Below are positions 56,899 through 64,000 of a stretch of DNA of 64,000 nucleotides, piece by piece. The position numbers and the translations under genes were made by a program. Within the stretch, counting starts at the first letter, position 1. Each line of letters begins with the position of its first letter. The stretch comes from Burkholderia vietnamiensis LMG 10929 (GTDB taxonomy: Bacteria > Pseudomonadota > Gammaproteobacteria > Burkholderiales > Burkholderiaceae), in NCBI RefSeq assembly GCF_000959445.1, contig NZ_CP009631.1, positions 1,178,001-1,242,000 of the forward strand, read 5' to 3'. The notes below the pieces were generated by a model. That model had not been told where the DNA came from and made no database searches. It was given only the letters and a program-made list of their open reading frames with translations.

Positions 56899-58344
56899 CT
56901 ATTCGGGTTGTCCGCGCGCGCGCAGCAGGTCGGACAGGCTGCGCGGCGCCGGCTCGAGCGGCGTGCGGTGCCGGGTCCAGCCGAGTTGCTTCGCCGGCGT
57001 CAGCGCGCGCAGCCGCGTCGCGGCCCAGCGGAACGCGCGATACGCGCGCGGATGCGCGAACGCGCCGGACCAGAAGCGCCACACGAGGTCTTCCGCCCGG
57101 TTGTAGTTGGCGCCCTGGCCGCGCAGCGGGTGCGCCACGGCCTCGTCCGGCTTGCGGTTCGCCTCGGTGCGCAGCCGCACCAGCAGCTGCGGGATCGGAA
57201 TGCGCACCGGGCACACCTCGCCGCATGCGCCGCACAGCGTCGATGCGCTCGGCAGGTCGGCCGTCGCATCGAGGCCGAGCAGGTGCGGCGAGATGATCTT
57301 GCCGATCGGGCCGGGATAGGTGGTCCCGTACGCGTGGCCGCCGATGCGCGTATAGACGGGGCAGTGGTTCATGCACGCGCCGCAGCGGATGCACTGCAGC
57401 GTCGCGCGCAATTGCTCGTCCGCGTAGGCCTGCGTGCGGCCGTTGTCGAGCAGCACGAGATGCAGCTCGCGCGGGCCGTCGCGTTCGCCGTCGCGGCGCG
57501 GGCCGGAGATCAGGTTGAAGTAGGTCGTGATCGCCTGGCCGGTGGCCGAGCGCGTCAGCAGGCTCGCCAGCGGCACGATGTGTTCGAGCTTCTCGACGAC
57601 CTTCTCGATGCCCATGATCGCGATGTGCGTGTCGGGCACTGTCGTCGACAGCCGGCCGTTGCCCTCGTTCTCGACGAGCCACAGCGTGCCCGTGTCGGCC
57701 GCCGCGAAATTCACGCCGGACAGGCCGATGTCCGCTTCCGCGAACGCGCGGCGCAGCGCGCGCCGGCCGGTCTGGATCAGCGCGTCGACATCCTCCGTGT
57801 AGCGGGTGCCGGCGATGTGCTGCTCGAACAGCGCGGCGATGTCGGCGCGCGTCTTGTGGATCGCCGGCATCACGATGTGCGACGGCTTCTCGCCCGCGAG
57901 CTGGACGATGAACTCGCCCATGTCGGACTCGATGCAGTCGACGCCGCGCTCCGCGAGGTAATGGTTCAGCTCGATCTCCTCGCTCGCCATCGACTTGCCC
58001 TTGATCACGCGGCGCGCGTTGCGCGCCTGCGCGATGCCGAGCACGATCGCGTTCGCGTCGTCGGCCGTCTCGGCCCAGTGCACCTGCACGCCGGCTTCGG
58101 TGAGCTTCGCCTCGAGCCGTTCGAGCAGCGCCGGCAGCTGCGCAAGCGCATGGCGGCGCACGGCTTCGCCGACGTCGCGCAGCTGCTCGAGCTCGGCGCC
58201 GTCGGGAAACTGGCTCGCGCGCTTGCCTTGCAGGAAGTCCATCGCGCCGCGAAAGCTGCGGCGCAAGGCGGGATCGTCGAGCGCGGCGCGCGCGCGGGTC
58301 TTGAAGTCGCCGGGGGCGACGAAGTGCAGCGGCTGGTCGCTCAT
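56899..58344 (-). CDS. lutB: Lactate utilisation iron-sulfur protein LutB
   Basis: Core subunit of the LutABC L-lactate dehydrogenase complex. The 481-residue protein has an N-terminal LUD (DUF162) domain with KGKSMASEEIELNHYL and two ferredoxin-type cysteine clusters: CIRCGACMNHCPVY (about 318-331) and CGACGEVCPVRI (about 370), followed by a C-terminal DUF3390 region. Start 58344 overlaps the lutC stop by 4 nt. Confidence 0.95.
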   Translation of the reverse strand: MSDQPLHFVAPGDFKTRARAALDDPALRRSFRGAMDFLQGKRASQFPDGAELEQLRDVGEAVRRHALAQLPALLERLEAKLTEAGVQVHWAETADDANAIVLGIAQARNARRVIKGKSMASEEIELNHYLAERGVDCIESDMGEFIVQLAGEKPSHIVMPAIHKTRADIAALFEQHIAGTRYTEDVDALIQTGRRALRRAFAEADIGLSGVNFAAADTGTLWLVENEGNGRLSTTVPDTHIAIMGIEKVVEKLEHIVPLASLLTRSATGQAITTYFNLISGPRRDGERDGPRELHLVLLDNGRTQAYADEQLRATLQCIRCGACMNHCPVYTRIGGHAYGTTYPGPIGKIISPHLLGLDATADLPSASTLCGACGEVCPVRIPIPQLLVRLRTEANRKPDEAVAHPLRGQGANYNRAEDLVWRFWSGAFAHPRAYRAFRWAATRLRALTPAKQLGWTRHRTPLEPAPRSLSDLLRARGQPE

Positions 58345-59066
58345 CGCGGCAGCTCCTGGAAAGCGGGTGCGGCGGATGCATCGGCCGGTTCGGTGACGAT
58401 CACGACCCACAGTTCGCGCGGGCCGTGCGCGCCGTACGCGAGCGTCTGCTGGATGTCGGAAGTCTTCGACGGGCCCGATACCAGCACGAGGTTGGTCGGC
58501 ATGCCGGCATGCCAGCGCTCGGCGTGCACGGCCGCGTGCAGGTCCGCGTGCAGCGTGCGCGCGTGCACCAGTGCGACGTGCAGCGGCGGCACCAGCGACA
58601 CCGTGCGCGGCGTGCCGGCGTCGGGCGCGAGCACGACGGTGCCGGTCGCCGCGATGCCGGAGCGCGCCACCGTGAAGCCGGCGTCGATCGTGTCGAACAG
58701 TTCGGTCTTCCACGCGTCGATTGGGCGATCGAACGGCACCGGCGCGACCGTCTCGGGCAGCGCGTGCGCGAGCGCCGCGGCTTCGGCGCGGGCCGGGTCG
58801 AGCAGCAGCCGCCGCACGCCGGCCGCCGCGAGCTTCGCGGCGAGTTGGGCGGGCCATGCGTCGGCGCTCGCGCACCAGACGTCGGTATGCGACGCGGCGA
58901 GCGCGGCCTGCATCGTCTGCACCAGCGTGTGGAGATCGGCGGCGAGCGGGGCGCGCTGCGCGGCGTAATGCTCGCCGATGCGCGTGTCGACCGCGGCGCT
59001 CGCGTGCCCGGCGACGCCGGGCGCGGCGGCGCGCAGCCGCGCGAGGATCGCGTCGCGGGCGCTCAT
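58341..59066 (-). CDS. lutC: Lactate utilisation protein LutC
   Basis: A 241-residue LUD-domain subunit of the LutABC complex: ARSGIAATGTVVLAPD and LVSGPSKTSDIQQTLAYGAHGPREL are the diagnostic C-terminal blocks. It has no iron-sulfur cysteines, as expected. Overlaps lutA upstream and lutB downstream, each by 4 nt, so the three subunits are translationally coupled. The usual gene order elsewhere is lutA-lutB-lutC; here C comes before B. Confidence 0.94.
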   Translation of the reverse strand: MSARDAILARLRAAAPGVAGHASAAVDTRIGEHYAAQRAPLAADLHTLVQTMQAALAASHTDVWCASADAWPAQLAAKLAAAGVRRLLLDPARAEAAALAHALPETVAPVPFDRPIDAWKTELFDTIDAGFTVARSGIAATGTVVLAPDAGTPRTVSLVPPLHVALVHARTLHADLHAAVHAERWHAGMPTNLVLVSGPSKTSDIQQTLAYGAHGPRELWVVIVTEPADASAAPAFQELPR

Positions 59067-59863
59067 TGTGCATCTCCGCTCAGCGACGCCGCGCCGGCCG
59101 TGCGGCGCCACAGGAAGCTCGCGAGGTGCTCGACGGCGAGCTTCGCGCCGGCCTTGTCGGCCGCATGGCCGATGTTGAGCAGGCAGCCGCAGTCGGCCGA
59201 CACGAGCCGATCGCAGCCGGTCGCGCACGCCGACGCCACCTTGTCCTGCACCATCGCGCCCGAAATATCGGGGTGTTTCAGCGAGAACGTGCCGCCGAAG
59301 CCGCAGCATTCCGATTCGCGTTCATGTTCGACGCGCGTGACGCCCGGCAGCGCATCGACGAGCGCGACGCCGTGGGCGCGCGTGCCCATCTCGCGGCGGG
59401 CCGCGCACGACGTGTGCAGCACCACGCGTTCGTCGGGGCCGGCTGGCGGCGCGATGGCGTCGAGCCGCACGTGCAGCACGTTGACGAGGAATTCGGCGAG
59501 TTCGTAGGTGCGCTCGGCGATCGCACGGGCCTTGGGGCCATGCACTGGATCGTCGGCGAACAGGGTCGGCCAATGGTGCCGGATCATGCCGGCGCAGGAG
59601 CCGGACGGGACGATCACCGGCCACGCGTCGCCGAACAGGTCGAGCTGCGCGGCCGCGACGCGGCGCGCTTCGTCGGGATTGCCGCTGCTGTAGGCCGGCT
59701 GCCCGCAGCAGCTCTGGCCGCGCGGATAGTGGACGGTCAGCCCTTCGCGCTCCAGCAGCCGGACCGCGTCGAGGCCGGCTTCCGGCACGAACAGGTCGAC
59801 CAGGCAGGTCGCGAACAGGTACACGTGCGCGGGGGCGACAGCGGGGTAGGGCCTTGGGTTCAT
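59063..59863 (-). CDS. lutA: Lactate utilisation protein LutA (CCG-domain iron-sulfur protein)
   Basis: A 266-residue protein with two cysteine-rich CCG domains, seen as SCCGQP (about 51-56) and ECCGFGG (about 190), plus paired cysteines ATCLVDLF and SADCGCLLN. CCG domains bind iron-sulfur or heterodisulfide-type centres; LutA works with LutB and LutC in oxidising L-lactate to pyruvate. Start 59863 is supported by GGAGC 6 nt upstream. First gene of the operon and divergent from the lldR-type regulator. Confidence 0.94.
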   Translation of the reverse strand: MNPRPYPAVAPAHVYLFATCLVDLFVPEAGLDAVRLLEREGLTVHYPRGQSCCGQPAYSSGNPDEARRVAAAQLDLFGDAWPVIVPSGSCAGMIRHHWPTLFADDPVHGPKARAIAERTYELAEFLVNVLHVRLDAIAPPAGPDERVVLHTSCAARREMGTRAHGVALVDALPGVTRVEHERESECCGFGGTFSLKHPDISGAMVQDKVASACATGCDRLVSADCGCLLNIGHAADKAGAKLAVEHLASFLWRRTAGAASLSGDAQ

Positions 59864-59947
59864 GTCTCGCTCCAGGTACGCCGTCCCGGCATCTGCATGC
59901 GGGCGGCCATTTCGCTGCATAATTCCCGCGACGGCGCCGGAGCTCAA

Positions 59948-59962
59948 ATTGGTTGGGCCAAT
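59948..59962. promoter_or_regulatory. Operator-like palindrome between lutA and the regulator
   Basis: ATTGG-TTGGG-CCAAT, a perfect inverted repeat. It contains TGGTTGGGCCA, one mismatch from the FadR/LldR-type consensus TNGTNNNACNA. It lies next to a -35-like TTGAGC for lutA on the minus strand, so a bound repressor could block that promoter and also the regulator's own. Confidence 0.6.
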
Positions 59963-59996
59963 CGACGCGACAGCGATACGAAACGGGGAGACGGCA

Positions 59997-60713
59997 ATGG
60001 CGGCGATGACGGCACGGGGCCGGACCGAAGTGGTGATGCGCAAGATCGAGACGGCGCTGCTCGACGGCACGTGGCCGGCGGGCGCGCGGCTGCCGGCCGA
60101 GCGCGTGCTCGCGCAGCAGTACGGGGTCGCGCGCAATACCGTGCGCGAGGCGACCCAGCGGCTCGTCGCGCGCGGGCTGCTGCAGAGCCGGCGCGGCGCG
60201 GGCGTGTTCGCGACCGACCAGTTGCGCGCGGGCATCGCGTCGCCGTGGGGCCAGCTGGTCGCCGATCATCCGGCGCTGCGCGACGACATCCTCGAATTCC
60301 GTCGCGTGCTCGAAGGCGCGACCGCGTATTTCGCCGCGCTGCGTGCCGATGCGAACGACCGGCGCCGGATCCGCGGGCTGCTGCGCGAGCTGGAGACTGC
60401 GCATGCGAACGACGACGCGGTCGTCGAGGCGTCGGCCGACGCGAAGCTGCACGAGGCGATCGCGCTCGCGTCGCACAACACGATGTTCCTGCACCTGCAT
60501 ACGAGCGTGCTCGGGATGCTGCGCGAACACATTTCGATCAACGTCGCCGGGATGACGACCGACGACGAGCAGGCATCCGAACTGCTGCTGCAGCAGCATC
60601 GTGTGGTGTGCGATGCGATCTGCGCACACCGGCCCGAGGAGGCGCGCACCGCGATGCAGACCCATATCGACTACGTGCGCAGCCACTTCGAGCGCAACGG
60701 CGCCGCGTCGTGA
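59997..60713 (+). CDS. lldR: FadR/LldR-type GntR-family transcriptional regulator
   Basis: A 238-residue regulator with a winged-helix domain (residues 5-75; LLDGTWPAGARLPAERVLAQQYGVARNTVREA is the GntR signature) and an all-helical FCD ligand domain (about 95-225) with metal-binding histidines typical of lactate-responsive members (LHEAIALASHN, HRVVCDAI). Start 59997 follows GGGGAG. Divergent position to lutACB-lldP and the operator between them imply L-lactate-controlled repression; this is inference. The symbol is by context. Confidence 0.82.
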   Translation: MAAMTARGRTEVVMRKIETALLDGTWPAGARLPAERVLAQQYGVARNTVREATQRLVARGLLQSRRGAGVFATDQLRAGIASPWGQLVADHPALRDDILEFRRVLEGATAYFAALRADANDRRRIRGLLRELETAHANDDAVVEASADAKLHEAIALASHNTMFLHLHTSVLGMLREHISINVAGMTTDDEQASELLLQQHRVVCDAICAHRPEEARTAMQTHIDYVRSHFERNGAAS

Positions 60714-60714
60714 G

Positions 60715-60727
60715 ATTGGTTGGACCA
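60715..60727. promoter_or_regulatory. Second LldR-like operator just past the regulator gene
   Basis: ATTGGTTGGACCA starts two bases after the stop codon. It contains TGGTTGGACCA, a perfect match to TNGTNNNACNA, and shares ATTGGTTGG and CCA with the intergenic site 767 bp upstream, suggesting a second binding site, possibly for looping or for the downstream gene. Confidence 0.5.
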
Positions 60728-60804
60728 CGGCGCCTGTGGCCCGTGCCTGAACGCGCTGGCGGTGGGGTGGTGCGAGGGGCGGGGGCGGGGTGCCGGGTGC
60801 GCTC

Positions 60805-60886
60805 GTAGTACGGTCGAAGTGCAGTCGAAGTACGGCGGAGGTGCGATGGAAGTACGGCGGAAGCGCGATCGAACTACGCTCGAACC
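60805..60886. repeat. Imperfect 22-bp minisatellite
   Basis: About 3.7 copies of a 22-bp unit, starting at 60805, 60827, 60849 and 60871 (units begin GAAGTACGGCGG or close variants). The middle two copies differ at only a few positions, the outer ones more. It occupies most of the leader before the phospholipase D-like gene; the rest of the 313-bp gap (60714-61027) shows no gene. Confidence 0.75.
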
Positions 60887-61027
60887 AAGGTCTCGGGGGC
60901 GCCCGAACGCCGCTCGACGCGCGATTGACCGGCTCGTCGGGCGCCCACTAGAATCGGTCGGAACTGCCCGTGCGCCGCGCGCCGCGGCGCTCACGTGCCC
61001 GTTGACCCGACTGTCGAGGAAGCCTCC

Positions 61028-62650
61028 GTGCTCACGTCTTTGATCCGGCACGCGCCGGCCGCGCCGTGTTGGCGCGCCGTGTGCCGCCTGGCCCGCGCGC
61101 TGGTCGTCTGCGCGCTGCTGCCGCTCGTCGCGTGCGCGACGCACCCGCCTGCGACGTCGCTCGAGCGCTCCGTGTCCCACGCGCTGCCGGCCGATGCCGC
61201 GACGCCGCTGCGCACGGCGCTGGCCGCACCGGAAGCCGCACATCCCGGGCAGTCGGGCTTCCGCCTGCTCGCCGACGGCGCCACCGCGCTGCAGATGCGC
61301 ATCGCGCTCGCGCGGGCGGCCACGAAGACGCTCGACATGCAGTACTACATCGCGACCGAGGACACGACCGGCAAGCTGTTGCTCGCCGCGGCGCTGTACG
61401 CGGCCGATCGCGGCGTGCGGGTGCGGATGCTGGTCGACGACCTGAACTTCCGCGACATCGACCGCGTGATGGCCGCGCTCAATACGCACGGGAACATCGA
61501 GATCCGCGTGTTCAACCCGTTCGGCGCGTCGCAGTACGGGATGGTCGAGCGCACGGCCAATTTCTTCACGCGGCTCGACAGCTTCACGCGCCGCATGCAC
61601 AACAAGGCGATGATCGCGGACAACCAGCTCGCGATCGTCGGCGGCCGCAATCTCGGCGACGAATACTTCAGTGCGAGCCCGACGCTGCAGTTCCGGGATC
61701 TCGACGTGCTCGCGGCCGGCCCGGTGACGAACGATATCTCGAAGAGCTTCGACGACTACTGGGCGAGCGCGAGCAGCTATCCGTTGCGCGTGCTGAACCA
61801 CCAGCGCTTCGATCCGAAGGATCTCGACGCGGTGCGCGACGAGCTGCGCGAGCACTGGCGCAACAACGCCGACCCGTACAACGCGAAGCCGTTGAACGCC
61901 ACGCCGCTGGCGCGCCAGATCGCGCGCGACGAGCTGGAACTCGTGTGGGCGCCGGCCGAGTTCAAGGTCGATGCGCCGGACAAGATCGCGCAGCCGACCG
62001 ACACCTACGTGAGCCCGCCGATGCAGCGCCTGGCGGACCTCACGCGCGGCGCGCGCACGGAATTTCTCGCGTTTTCGCCGTACTTCGTGCCGCACGACGC
62101 CGGCGTGAAGATCCTCGGCGATACGGCCGCGCGCGGCGTGCGCGTCGCGATCGTCACGAATTCGCTCGCGGCCACCGACGCGGTCGCGGTGCAGGCCGGC
62201 TACGCGCCGTACCGCGTGCCGTTGCTGCAGCGCGGCGTCGAGTTGTACGAATTCAAGTCGCAGCCCGAGCAGCCGCCCGCGCGGCTGTTCGGCTCGCGCT
62301 CGCGTGCGAGCCTGCATGCGAAGGCGTACGTGATCGACCGGCAGATCGTCGTGATCGGCTCGCTGAACCTCGACCCGCGTTCCGCACACCTGAACACCGA
62401 ACTGGCGCTCGTGATCCACAGCCCGCAGCTCGCGCAGCAGGCGGCGGCGATCTTCGCGCACGTGACGCAGCCCGACCAGAGCTATCGCGTGACGCTCGCG
62501 CCGCAGCCGGGCGGCGGCCCGCCCGCGCTCGAATGGACGGGCACCGACGGCGGGCAAACCACCACCTATCACGTCGACCCGCATGCCGGGCTGCTGCGCA
62601 ACGTGATGACCGGCGTCTTCATGCTGCTGCCGGTCGACGATCAGTTGTAA
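61028..62650 (+). CDS. Phospholipase D-like lipoprotein (ClsC/YmdC type)
   Basis: A 540-residue protein with a lipobox LVAC (Cys36) and two HKD catalytic motifs: H191-K193-D198 in HNKAMIADNQLAIVGGRN and HAKAYVIDRQIVVIGSLN near residue 420. Double-HKD proteins of this length resemble E. coli cardiolipin synthase C, which uses phosphatidylethanolamine and phosphatidylglycerol; other phosphatidyl transfers are possible. GTG 61028 follows GAGGAAG and gives a normal lipoprotein signal peptide; a GTG 33 nt upstream is less likely. Confidence 0.85.
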   Translation: MLTSLIRHAPAAPCWRAVCRLARALVVCALLPLVACATHPPATSLERSVSHALPADAATPLRTALAAPEAAHPGQSGFRLLADGATALQMRIALARAATKTLDMQYYIATEDTTGKLLLAAALYAADRGVRVRMLVDDLNFRDIDRVMAALNTHGNIEIRVFNPFGASQYGMVERTANFFTRLDSFTRRMHNKAMIADNQLAIVGGRNLGDEYFSASPTLQFRDLDVLAAGPVTNDISKSFDDYWASASSYPLRVLNHQRFDPKDLDAVRDELREHWRNNADPYNAKPLNATPLARQIARDELELVWAPAEFKVDAPDKIAQPTDTYVSPPMQRLADLTRGARTEFLAFSPYFVPHDAGVKILGDTAARGVRVAIVTNSLAATDAVAVQAGYAPYRVPLLQRGVELYEFKSQPEQPPARLFGSRSRASLHAKAYVIDRQIVVIGSLNLDPRSAHLNTELALVIHSPQLAQQAAAIFAHVTQPDQSYRVTLAPQPGGGPPALEWTGTDGGQTTTYHVDPHAGLLRNVMTGVFMLLPVDDQL

Positions 62651-62801
62651 CGGCGGCGCGGCTCCGGCAAAACCCGTGTTACCGAGGTGTCGGCACAGGC
62701 GATATAGTTGCTCGCACAACGATACGCGCAGCGTCGCGGGCCGGACCCGAGGCGCCGCCCGCGCGTGCCGCAGCCGCGCCCGTGCGCAACCGGAGTGCCC
62801 G

Positions 62802-63575
62802 ATGCAACGTGTACCGAACCAGCCGTTCACGCGTCCCGCCCGTTTCTCCGAAGCCGAATGGCAAGCGCGTGTGCAGCTCGCGGCCGCCTACCGGATCTTC
62901 GCTCACCTCGGCTGGACCGAGCTGATCTACAACCATATCTCACTGCGCGTGCCGGGCGCGGACGGCCACTTCCTGATCAACCCGTTCGGGCTCCATTACC
63001 GCGAGGTGTGCGCGTCGAATCTCGTGAAGGTCGACGTCGACGGCAACGTGATCGGCCATTCCGACTGGCCGATCAATCCGGCCGGCTTCACGTTCCACGG
63101 CGCGATCCATGCGGCGCTGCCCGACGCGCACTGCGTGATGCACGTGCACACGACGCCGACGATGGCCGTGTGCTGCGCGCGCGATGGCCTGTCGTTCTCG
63201 AATTTCTATTCGGCGCAGCTCTACGGGAAGGTCGCGTATCACGATTTCGAGGGCATCACCGTGCATGCGGAGGAGGGCCGTCGGATCGTCGCGAGCGCGG
63301 GCGGACGGCCCGTGCTGCTGCTGCGCAACCATGGGCCGGTGACGATCGGTGCGACGCTCGCGCACGCGTTCTCGCTGATGTGGCTGCTCAATCGCGCGTG
63401 CGAGGTGCAGGTGGCGACGCACGCGATCGGCGAGCCGTTGCCGATCGAGCCGCCGGTGCTCGACCGGTGCGTGCGCGATTCGCTGAATTTCGATCCGAAG
63501 CACGGTGCGGGACAGGACGCGTTCGACGCGCTGCAGCGTATCGTCGATCGTATCGATCCGGGGTATCGCGCGTGA
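62802..63575 (+). CDS. Class II aldolase/adducin family protein
   Basis: A 257-residue class II aldolase-fold protein. Zinc ligands appear as HVHTTP (central HxH) and the later NHGPV histidine; LIYNHISLRVPG and HYREVCASNLVKVD are typical of the adducin-like subgroup rather than fuculose aldolase. Members are often annotated without a known substrate. Start follows CGGAG. Nothing in the neighbourhood indicates the pathway. Confidence 0.85.
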   Translation: MQRVPNQPFTRPARFSEAEWQARVQLAAAYRIFAHLGWTELIYNHISLRVPGADGHFLINPFGLHYREVCASNLVKVDVDGNVIGHSDWPINPAGFTFHGAIHAALPDAHCVMHVHTTPTMAVCCARDGLSFSNFYSAQLYGKVAYHDFEGITVHAEEGRRIVASAGGRPVLLLRNHGPVTIGATLAHAFSLMWLLNRACEVQVATHAIGEPLPIEPPVLDRCVRDSLNFDPKHGAGQDAFDALQRIVDRIDPGYRA

Positions 63576-63682
63576 TGGATACGCGGGTGATGCGTAACTG
63601 CGGCGGGGCAGATTGCTTGGGGCTGCTTGCCGACGCCCGACGCCGAAGCGGCGGACGAGGCGGGTATCGCGTGCGCGACGAG
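63576..63682. other. Gap after the aldolase-family gene
   Basis: No gene seen on either strand in this stretch; it leads up to the T-tail of the minus-strand terminator next to it. The remaining intergenic DNA (63683-63907) holds the candidate small RNA and the leader of the last gene. Confidence 0.4.
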
Positions 63683-63755
63683 CAAAAAAAAACGCGGCCG
63701 GCTGGCCGCGTGAATACTCGCAGACTCCTTCGGACGAAGGAAACAAGCAACTGTG
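63683..63755 (-). ncRNA. Candidate small RNA with intrinsic terminator
   Basis: On the minus strand a promoter-like CTGAAT - 18 bp - TACACT (TACACT at about 63763-63768) is followed by a short transcript that could fold into TCCTTC-GTCC-GAAGGA and then a GC hairpin ACGCGGCC-AGCC-GGCCGCGT (63692-63711) with a T-run of eight or nine. No minus-strand protein gene lies upstream to need this terminator. The size (about 70 nt) and two-hairpin layout fit small RNAs of Burkholderiales; no family is claimed. Confidence 0.5.
63692..63711 (-). terminator. Intrinsic terminator on the minus strand
   Basis: Perfect 8-bp GC-rich stem with 4-nt loop followed by a long T-run on the minus strand. It probably ends the candidate small RNA; on the plus strand there is no T-tail. 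Confidence 0.8.
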
Positions 63756-63907
63756 AGACGGAGTGTAGCGAAAGGCCGCGTGCGGATTCAGGCGTTGCGC
63801 TGCAAAGGTCCCTTCCTGGATTCGGCACGCTGCCGGATCGGCGCCGATCGACTACCATCACGTAGCGCCCCGGCCGCGGGGCGTACCACGTCGTACAAGG
63901 AGGATTC

Positions 63908-64000
63908 ATGCCGAAGTTGCGTTTGCTCCAGGTGGCGTTGCTCACGGGCGTTCTGGCGGCCGGCAGCGCCGCCGCCGAAACGGTGCGTCTGTCCGCGAAC
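63908..64000 (+). CDS. Start of an exported protein, truncated by the window edge
   Basis: The first 31 codons encode a typical Sec signal peptide (Lys/Arg start, LLQVALLTGVLAAGSAAA core, cleavage after AAA) followed by ETVRLSAN. The ribosome-binding site AAGGAGGATTC is excellent. The gene continues past position 64000, so the mature protein cannot be identified; a periplasmic binding protein or enzyme would be compatible. Confidence 0.75.
   Translation, partial: MPKLRLLQVALLTGVLAAGSAAAETVRLSAN

Noticed and set aside
54920..58968. Long open frames on both strands through lldP and lutB
   Set aside because: They overlap well-identified genes in another frame and have Arg-rich, repetitive composition.

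Overview
The window reads as chromosome 1 of a Burkholderia species, most likely of the B. cepacia complex. GC content is very high throughout, and housekeeping gene order and protein sequences are typical of that genus: lolB-ispE-tRNA-Gln-prs-rplY-pth; rpoN-hpf-ptsN-hprK-rapZ; kdsD-kdsC-lptC-lptA-lptB-rpoN; uvrA/MFS/ssb. I see no rRNA, phage, insertion sequence, integron or CRISPR array. This species assignment is from recall of the families, not from a search.

Layout. 0-9 kb: ybiB, maiA, ftsY, rsmD, coaD, a 2[4Fe-4S] ferredoxin, a stand-alone hisC, pth, rplY and prs. 9-14.5 kb: tRNA-Gln, ispE, lolB, a TPR protein, mutM and mutY. 14.5-23.8 kb: a Lon-N-like protein, rapZ, hprK, ptsN, hpf and rpoN, then the lipopolysaccharide genes lptB, lptA, lptC, kdsC and kdsD, all on the minus strand. 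23.9-35.6 kb: a Kef-type antiporter, apt, a LysE exporter, a Nudix protein, purU, an AI-2E-type permease, uvrA, an MFS transporter and ssb. 35.8-40.1 kb: a solitary ParA-like ATPase, a phasin and polyhydroxybutyrate precursor genes (thiolase and acetoacetyl-CoA reductase, no synthase in view).

40.6-54.1 kb is the accessory highlight: a divergent aryl-polyene-like locus. Ten minus-strand genes, most joined by 4-nt ATGA overlaps, encode a membrane protein, an acyl ligase fused to a hotdog dehydratase, an LpxL-like acyltransferase, a LolA-like protein, an MMPL exporter, a NodB-type deacetylase, a ketosynthase, a chain-length-factor-like protein, a hotdog dehydratase and a small secreted helical protein. 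On the plus strand lie an acyl carrier protein, a ketoreductase, an unknown coupled ORF and a family-2 glycosyltransferase. No aromatic ammonia-lyase, second ketosynthase or methyltransferase is visible, so the product may differ from classical aryl polyenes.

54.3-64 kb: an M48 lipoprotein peptidase; a lactate-use operon (lutA-lutC-lutB-lldP) divergent from an LldR-type regulator with two operator-like sites; a phospholipase D-like lipoprotein; a class II aldolase family protein; a candidate minus-strand small RNA; and the truncated start of a secreted protein at the right edge.

Terminator hairpins are clear at many gene ends and are listed separately. Start codons were moved inward from the longest open frame where family alignment and ribosome-binding sites favoured it.
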